From Bacteroidota bacterium (lineage in GTDB: Bacteria; Bacteroidota; Bacteroidia; Bacteroidales; Prolixibacteraceae), in NCBI GenBank assembly GCA_023488865.1, contig JAMDDG010000162.1, positions 5,268 to 15,220 of the forward strand: a stretch of DNA of 9,953 nucleotides. The letters run 5' to 3'. The number at the start of each line of letters is the position of its first letter. The first letter of the stretch is position 1. The notes beneath the pieces are model-generated. The model searched no databases and was not told the DNA's origin. It saw nothing but the letters and a program-made list of their open reading frames with translations. Positions 6,323 to 9,953 of this stretch are shown in pieces. A program made the translations under genes and the position numbers.

Positions 6323-7323
6323 AGATGAAAAAGCCAAGAATATCTGTCATAATGCCTGTTTACAACGCAGAAAGTTTTCTGATGGAATCTGTAAGCAGCA
6401 TCCTCGACCAAACTTTCTCTGATTTCGAACTGCTTATCGGGGATGATGGATGTACTGATCGTTCCATTGAAATCATCCGTTCGTTCAACGATGACAGAAT
6501 AATCGTAATCAGGAATGAAGAAAACCTGGGCATAGCCAATACACTGAACAGATTGATAGATGCATCTCGCGGCGAATACATTGCCCGGCAAGATAGTGAC
6601 GACATTTCCCTTCCAAAAAGATTAGAGAAACAGATCAATTTTTTGGACAAGAATCAGGAAATAGGAATATGCGGGACCAACTTTACCATTTTTGGTAACA
6701 AACGGAAGCAAATGTTTATGCCGCTTCAGGATGATGATATAAAGGCCTGTATGCTGGTTTACAATCCTATTTGTCACCCGACTGTAATGATCAGAAAATC
6801 CTGTTTGACAAAATATTATGATCAGTCGTTATATCCTGCCGAAGATTATGCCCTATGGCATGAGTTGTCAAAAACATCAAAGCTGGCCAACCTTCCGGAT
6901 TCCCTGCTGAATTACCGGTGGCATGAGACCAATATCAGCACTACAAAAGAGAAGTCGCAGATCGAAATTGCCAATTCTATCAGGGCAGATATATTTCATG
7001 AAACGCTTGCATATAATATTGAGGAAAGGGAGACAAGACTCTTAACCCAGGTCACCAACTCAAGACTGACAGATTATACCGATCTTTTGCTTTTTGAAAA
7101 ATTTCTCCTCAAAATACGTTCGAAAAACAAGGAAACAGGCTATTACAATGAAAGAGCGCTTCATAGACGCAGCTTCCACTTATGGTCGTCTGCCGTCTTT
7201 AAACTGAAAGGTATCAGTCTATGTAGAAAGATCACTACTTTTTTGCTTTCTGAATTGTTTACAGTCAGCGGTCTTCTCCATTCTTTATCTGTAAGAAATA
7301 TTCGTAGCCTCATAACAAGTTAA
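6319..7323 (+). CDS. GT2 family glycosyltransferase
   Basis: 334 aa. It starts with MKMKKPRISVIMPVYNAE, the usual GT2 opening, at the ATG that overlaps the TGA of the previous gene by four bases. The GT-A domain spans about 7-215: FELLIGDDGCTDRS (36-49), NLGIANTLNRLIDASRGEYIA with a conserved GxxxxLN pattern (69-89), ARQDSDD (89-95) for metal and nucleotide binding, HPTVMIRK (153-160), and YPAEDYALWHEL (172-183) with E175/D176 as likely catalytic acids. RWHETNIS (200-207) matches the YRxHxxxxS element that closes many members. The region from 215 to 334 is family-variable, with a hydrophobic, basic C-terminus that may touch the membrane. It probably adds one sugar of the repeat unit in sequence with its neighbours; which sugar is unknown. 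Confidence 0.9.
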   Translation: MKMKKPRISVIMPVYNAESFLMESVSSILDQTFSDFELLIGDDGCTDRSIEIIRSFNDDRIIVIRNEENLGIANTLNRLIDASRGEYIARQDSDDISLPKRLEKQINFLDKNQEIGICGTNFTIFGNKRKQMFMPLQDDDIKACMLVYNPICHPTVMIRKSCLTKYYDQSLYPAEDYALWHELSKTSKLANLPDSLLNYRWHETNISTTKEKSQIEIANSIRADIFHETLAYNIEERETRLLTQVTNSRLTDYTDLLLFEKFLLKIRSKNKETGYYNERALHRRSFHLWSSAVFKLKGISLCRKITTFLLSELFTVSGLLHSLSVRNIRSLITS

Positions 7324-7396
7324 TTAACAGGGAGTAAATTTAACCTTCAAGGGGATTTTTTCATTGCATTTGGCTGGATATAATACGGTTGGCAAA

Positions 7397-7434
7397 AGAT
7401 TGCTTCCCGTTTCGTTCCTCACGGTTACAATGAC
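7397..7434 (-). repeat. REP-like repeat, inverted diverged copy (R)
   Basis: AGATTGCTTC, TTCGTTCCTC and ACAATGAC appear in the order expected for the complement of the GTCATTGCGAGG...GAAGCAATCT repeat at 7601-7654. With that copy it brackets the long inverted repeat between them in opposite orientations. It resembles a short dispersed repeat seen across many bacterial genomes. Confidence 0.65.
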
Positions 7435-7451
7435 GGTATTAATGGCTACCT

Positions 7452-7542
7452 GGTGGATGAAGGGAAGAAAGGGATGGCGGTTTGATTGCGCCTATCAGTA
7501 TGTGAACTATTCACCGCCATCCCTTTCTTCCCTTCATCCACC
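7452..7542. repeat. Perfect 30-bp inverted repeat with 31-nt spacer
   Basis: Positions 7452-7481 are the exact reverse complement of 7513-7542 (arm ends GGTGGATGAAGGG and CCCTTCATCCACC), separated by 31 nt. Transcribed through, it would form a very stable hairpin between the GT2 genes and the flippase gene. Open frames across it encode nothing recognisable. There is no T-run after the stem. Confidence 0.9.
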
Positions 7543-7599
7543 GCCCTATAATTAACGAATCCTTTCTTCCCTTCATCCACCGCCCTATAATTAACGAAT
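7522..7599. repeat. 39-bp exact tandem duplication
   Basis: 7522-7560 and 7561-7599 are identical. The unit comprises the outer part of the right arm of the 30-bp inverted repeat (CTTTCTTCCCTTCATCCACC) plus CGCCCTATAATTAACGAAT. Exact identity suggests a recent duplication. Confidence 0.95.
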
Positions 7600-7600
7600 C

Positions 7601-7654
7601 GTCATTGCGAGGAGGTACGACGAAGCAATCTGCTGATTTTCAGTTAATTATAAA
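7601..7654 (+). repeat. GTCATTG...AATCT repeat, copy A
   Basis: Begins GTCATTGCGAGGAGGTACGA and ends CAGTTAATTATAAA. It aligns without gaps to 7726-7779 at 42 of 54 positions. The core resembles a REP-type sequence common in many bacterial genomes. Confidence 0.8.
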
Positions 7655-7725
7655 TTTTATACTTATTCTATTTTGATTGTAATGTTATCGTCTCACAACG
7701 GTTTCATGACAGAAGATAAAAATCT

Positions 7726-7779
7726 GTCATTGGTAGGAAGAACTACGAAGTAATCTACTGACTTACAGTCAGATATAAA
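7726..7779 (+). repeat. GTCATTG...AATCT repeat, copy B
   Basis: A diverged copy of 7601-7654 beginning GTCATTGGTAGGAAGAACTA. It contains a small hairpin CTGACT-TAC-AGTCAG (7758-7772) that ends 20 nt before the ATG of the flippase gene, so it could affect translation start there. The stretch 7655-7725 between the copies is AT-rich and shows no gene or clear promoter. Confidence 0.75.
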
Positions 7780-7792
7780 GTAGAAACAATAA

Positions 7793-9037
7793 ATGGATCC
7801 AATACTAAGGAAGAATTTCTCCTATCTGTTTTTACTTCAAAATATCAATTATATCATACCATTGTTACTCTTGCCTTATCTGACAAGGGTACTCGGGGCT
7901 GACAATTTCGGAAAGATCGCTTTTGCGCAGGCATTTGTCGCCTATTTTTTGATCCTGACAGAATTTGGCTTCAATAACTCCGCTACACAGGAAATTGTAA
8001 AGGTAAGGCAAGACAGGGATGCGCTCAGCAGGGTATTCTGGTCGACCACCTATGCAAAATTGTTTTTTGCATCGGTCAGTTTGGTCCTCTTCTTATTGCT
8101 ACTGTCGGTAATTCCCAAATTGGGACAGATGTACCTGCTGTTACTGATTGCCTTTGTGACAGTTCCATCATCCGTACTTTTTCCGACATGGCTTTTCCTG
8201 GGATTGGAAAAAATGTCCTGGATTACATGGTTAAACGGTATACCCAAAATTGGGGTGTTGATTTTCACCTTCCTGCTGGTCAGGGAAAAAACGGATTTTA
8301 CATTGGCGTTGCTGATTCAGGTTGCCGGCACTTTCACCTCCGCCATAGCTTGCGCAATTTTAATAGCATGGCAAAAGACGATCAGATTTCACCTCCCCTA
8401 CCGGGAAGATATAAAATCAGCGATCGTTGAAAGTTGGCATTTTTTCGCATCGGGGGTCGCAACCAATATTTACACAACTACCAACACTGTCGTATTGGGA
8501 TTTTTCTCAAGCGATGCTATAGTAGGAATCTTCTCGGCATCCGAAAAGATTATCCGCGCCATCATCGCACTGTTCTCTTCCATGTATCAGGTTACCTTCC
8601 CAAGGATTAACAGCTATTACCATGAATCCAAAGAGCAGGCGCTGATCTTTGCAGGGAAAGTACTGAAGGTGACAGCGGTCATTACCCTATTGACGGGAAT
8701 ATTTTTGCTGATTGCTGCTCCTGTCATTGTAAAAATAATGTTCGGCGTTCCGCAGTACAACGAAACGATCATCATTATGAGACTAAGCAGTTTTCTTCCT
8801 TTTTTTGCCATTTGCAACGGTGTGCTGGCGGTCAACCTGCTGTTCACTTTCGGACTGAAACGTTACCTGACAAGAATTGTCGGTGCAGGCGGCATCTTCA
8901 GCATCCTCCTTATTGTCCCGGCCGTATTGTTTTTTCAGGCCAGAGGAGTGGCGATTGTTGCCACCCTGACCGAAATGCTTATATCCGTACTGCTGCTTTA
9001 CGTTCTGAAAAAACACAGGATAAAGATCATATTGTAA
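7793..9037 (+). CDS. wzx: Wzx-type polysaccharide repeat-unit flippase
   Basis: 414 aa, about 12 membrane segments, the usual size for RfbX/Wzx proteins of the MOP superfamily. N-terminal LRKNFSYLFLLQNINYII (5-22) with PYLTRVLGADNFGKIAFAQ (28-46) is a hallmark. The FPTWLFLGLEKM motif (130-141) corresponds to the family's P.W.FQG.E.M. SSDAIVGIFSASEKIIRA (239-256) and TFPRI (268-272) are also typical. It would move lipid-linked oligosaccharide repeat units from the cytoplasmic to the periplasmic face of the inner membrane, consistent with the glycosyltransferases upstream and the Wzi-like protein downstream. It is 469 bp from the last GT2 gene, with repeats between, so it may have its own transcription start, but no clear promoter is visible. 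The symbol reflects the family, not a specific ortholog. Confidence 0.92.
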   Translation: MDPILRKNFSYLFLLQNINYIIPLLLLPYLTRVLGADNFGKIAFAQAFVAYFLILTEFGFNNSATQEIVKVRQDRDALSRVFWSTTYAKLFFASVSLVLFLLLLSVIPKLGQMYLLLLIAFVTVPSSVLFPTWLFLGLEKMSWITWLNGIPKIGVLIFTFLLVREKTDFTLALLIQVAGTFTSAIACAILIAWQKTIRFHLPYREDIKSAIVESWHFFASGVATNIYTTTNTVVLGFFSSDAIVGIFSASEKIIRAIIALFSSMYQVTFPRINSYYHESKEQALIFAGKVLKVTAVITLLTGIFLLIAAPVIVKIMFGVPQYNETIIIMRLSSFLPFFAICNGVLAVNLLFTFGLKRYLTRIVGAGGIFSILLIVPAVLFFQARGVAIVATLTEMLISVLLLYVLKKHRIKIIL

Positions 9038-9041
9038 TAAC

Positions 9042-9061
9042 TGAATTGAATAGACAATTCA
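9042..9061. other. Small inverted repeat after the flippase stop
   Basis: TGAATTG and CAATTCA (7-bp arms, 6-nt loop AATAGA) begin five bases after the stop codon. AT-rich and without a T-run, so only a weak candidate for a 3'-end structure. Confidence 0.3.
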
Positions 9062-9082
9062 ATGTCAATAATTTAACAAAAT

Positions 9083-9181
9083 TCTTTGTGTTCACTTTGT
9101 GCTTCCCTTCGTGCCCTTTGTGGTTAAGATTTTTTTTATTTCACCACAATGGGCTCAAAGGTTACCACGAAGGACCCAAAG
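9083..9181. repeat. CTTTGTG/CACAAAG inverted repeat element, copy 2
   Basis: The left arm (9083-9126) has TTCTTTGTG, CACTTTGTG and CCCTTTGTGGTTAAG. An AT-rich loop contains a T8 run. The right arm (9141-9181) has TTCACCACAATGGGCTCAAAG and ACCACGAAGGACCCAAAG. It shares GTGGTTAAG and TTCACCACAA blocks with the copy after the GT32 gene (4319-4410). Both copies stand just downstream of a stop codon. Confidence 0.8.
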
Positions 9182-9234
9182 TAAGATTCACTCATTCAGC
9201 AATAGATCCTTATCAATTATTTAAATACTTCTTA

Positions 9235-9250
9235 TTACTTAAAAAAGTAA
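9235..9250. other. Small dyad in front of the Wzi-like gene
   Basis: TTACTT and AAGTAA flank an AAAA loop and end three bases before the ATG at 9254. It could be a weak leader hairpin or protein site; chance is also possible in such AT-rich sequence. Confidence 0.3.
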
Positions 9251-9253
9251 GGA

Positions 9254-9953
9254 ATGAAAAATATTACCACCCTTTTCCTGTTTATCCTTCTTTTACTCCC
9301 GGGACTTTCCCGCTCCCAATCCTTGCCGGTTGGAACAGGTATCCTGGAAGATTATTACCGCAGGGCCCAGCTCCTGGGAAAAGTTGATTCATCCATCTCT
9401 TTCACTGCCCGACCCTTCTTCCCCACCGACCCTTCGGCCCTTCGACTTCGCTCAGGGACCACCCCGCTCAGGGACCGGTACACTCAGGGGTCATTGCATC
9501 TCCCAGTCCTCCAGTCCCCCAGTCCCTCCGTCCCTCCGTCTCCCCTTCTCCCCCTCGTCCAGTCGCCCCCTTCGTCCACTCGTCCCAGTCATTTCCTCGT
9601 CCCCCTCCCCATCACGCTGCAACAGCAGTGGAACTCCAACCATCCCTACAGCCTGAACGACGGCGAGATGATCCCCGCCAGGGGTTACCAGACGATGGTG
9701 AGCGGCGGCTTTTTTGCCAAAGCAGGGTTCCTGACCGTTCAACTGCGTCCGGAATTTGTGTATGCCCAAAACCCGCCCTTCGACGGATTTGGCTATTCGA
9801 AAGGCCAACCGGATTATGTCTGGCAGGGTTACTATGATTTCCTAAACCGGATCGATCTGCCGGAACGTTTTGGTACTAAACCTTACAGCCATCTCTCCCC
9901 CGGACAAAGCAGCATCCGCCTGAATTTCGGACCTATTTCGACCGGCGTTTCCA
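9254..9953 (+). CDS. Wzi-family capsule assembly protein, partial at 3' end, with in-frame low-complexity insertion
   Basis: 233 residues are visible and the frame runs off the right edge without a stop. MKNITTLFLFILLLLPGLSRSQ is a signal peptide, probably cut near residue 21-22. The Wzi pattern follows: LPVGTGILEDYYRRAQLLGKVDSSISFTARPFFP (24-57), then LQQQWNSNHPYSLNDGEMIPARGYQT (121-146), AGFLTVQLRPEFVYAQNPPF (155-174), and NRIDLPERFGTKPYSHLSPGQSSIRLNFGPIS (about 198-229). These match Bacteroidota members of the capsule assembly Wzi family, outer-membrane beta-barrel proteins linked to capsule attachment or assembly. Between the conserved parts, residues about 59-119 are Pro/Ser/Leu/Arg-rich and are encoded by a REP-like element (9438-9478) and a pyrimidine-rich octamer tract (9503-9542). 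Despite this, the frame stays open from 9254 to the edge. Whether the insertion is tolerated is unknown. Confidence 0.85.
   Translation, partial: MKNITTLFLFILLLLPGLSRSQSLPVGTGILEDYYRRAQLLGKVDSSISFTARPFFPTDPSALRLRSGTTPLRDRYTQGSLHLPVLQSPSPSVPPSPLLPLVQSPPSSTRPSHFLVPLPITLQQQWNSNHPYSLNDGEMIPARGYQTMVSGGFFAKAGFLTVQLRPEFVYAQNPPFDGFGYSKGQPDYVWQGYYDFLNRIDLPERFGTKPYSHLSPGQSSIRLNFGPISTGVS
9438..9478 (-). repeat. REP-like element inside the Wzi-like gene
   Basis: CCCTTCGACTTCGCTCAGGG (9438-9457) is the opposite-orientation relative of the elements at 3197 and 3499 and is followed by a partial second unit, CGCTCAGGGACCGG (9465-9478). It is read in frame as roughly ALRLRSGTTPLRDR of the Wzi-like protein. 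Confidence 0.8.
9503..9542. repeat. Five-unit 8-bp tandem repeat inside the Wzi-like gene
   Basis: The octamers CCAGTCCT, CCAGTCCC, CCAGTCCC, TCCGTCCC and TCCGTCTC follow one another without gaps. The complement (GGGACGGA type) is the octamer of the 3158-3189 array. The pyrimidine-rich character continues to about 9610. Because the unit is not a multiple of three, a change of one unit would shift the reading frame; one alternative frame ends at TGA 9654-9656. Confidence 0.85.

Noticed and set aside
7344..7361. Possible intrinsic terminator after the third GT2 gene (CCTTCAAGG then T6)
   Set aside because: The stem is only three base pairs with a T-run; too weak to call.
7364..7555. 63-codon open frame between the last GT2 gene and the flippase
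   Set aside because: It spans the inverted REP-like copy and the 30-bp inverted repeat; the translation has no recognisable features.
2363..9253. CRISPR array, tRNA or rRNA genes
   Set aside because: The repeats present lack regular repeat-spacer structure, and no cloverleaf or rRNA-like sequence was recognised by eye.
8812..9387. 191-codon + strand open frame overlapping the end of the flippase gene
   Set aside because: It is out of frame with the flippase, crosses the CTTTGTG repeat and has no coherent domain; the flippase and Wzi-like frames explain the sequence.
9330..9808. Open frames on both strands across the start of the Wzi-like gene
   Set aside because: They are shadows of the Wzi-like frame (9254 onward) and of its pyrimidine-rich tract; only the 9254 frame gives a signal peptide and family motifs.

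Overview
The window is a piece of a surface-polysaccharide (capsule / exopolysaccharide / O-antigen type) biosynthesis locus, all on the + strand. It most likely comes from a member of the Bacteroidota. The reasons are the Bacteroidota-style Wzi capsule assembly protein at the right end, the O-antigen-ligase protein with a C-terminal TPR domain at the left end, the small winged-helix/nucleotidyltransferase-like regulator, the lack of clear Shine-Dalgarno sequences, and short dispersed repeats of kinds common in that phylum. Genus or species cannot be read from the sequence.

Layout. 2-2362: the 3' part of a membrane O-antigen ligase/polymerase-like protein with TPRs; its start lies left of the window. 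2363-2498: a short regulatory gap with two dyad-symmetric sites of identical architecture, 63 bp apart, in front of the regulator gene. 2499-3038: the winged-helix regulator with a degenerate nucleotidyltransferase-like domain. 3039-3587: a 549-bp gene-free stretch made of several repeat families (GACGGA octamers, a CCCTGAGC...GAAGGG REP-like element twice, GAAATGTG units, three GC-rich hairpins). 3588-4334: a GT32 sugar transferase. 4450-5334, about 5366-6322, and 6319-7323: three GT2 glycosyltransferases, the last two overlapping by ATGA. 7324-7792: a 469-bp gene-free stretch with a 30-bp perfect inverted repeat, a 39-bp tandem duplication and three copies of a GTCATTG...GAAG.AATCT repeat. 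7793-9037: a Wzx-type flippase. 9038-9253: a gap with a second copy of the CTTTGTG/CACAAAG hairpin element. 9254-end: a Wzi-family outer-membrane capsule assembly protein that runs off the right edge.

How the genes fit together (inference from families): GT32 and the three GT2 enzymes would add sugars one by one to a lipid-linked repeat unit on the inner face of the cytoplasmic membrane. The flippase would move the unit across, the O-antigen ligase/polymerase-like protein could join or transfer units on the periplasmic side, and the Wzi-like protein would help hold or assemble the polymer at the outer membrane. The regulator at the head of the cluster probably controls it. No initiating sugar-phosphate transferase, nucleotide-sugar synthesis gene, Wza or Wzc is in the window.

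The most notable features are in the repeats and gene boundaries. Almost every gene junction carries a different dispersed repeat, and some reach into the genes: the GT32 stop codon lies in one, the first GT2 ATG lies in an 18-bp palindrome, the second GT2 has no canonical start codon next to a 14-bp tandem repeat, and the Wzi gene contains an in-frame REP-like element plus a five-unit octamer tract. I did not find an entirely new type of system. The best candidates for something undescribed are the twin operator architecture and the repeat-bearing, possibly phase-variable Wzi gene.
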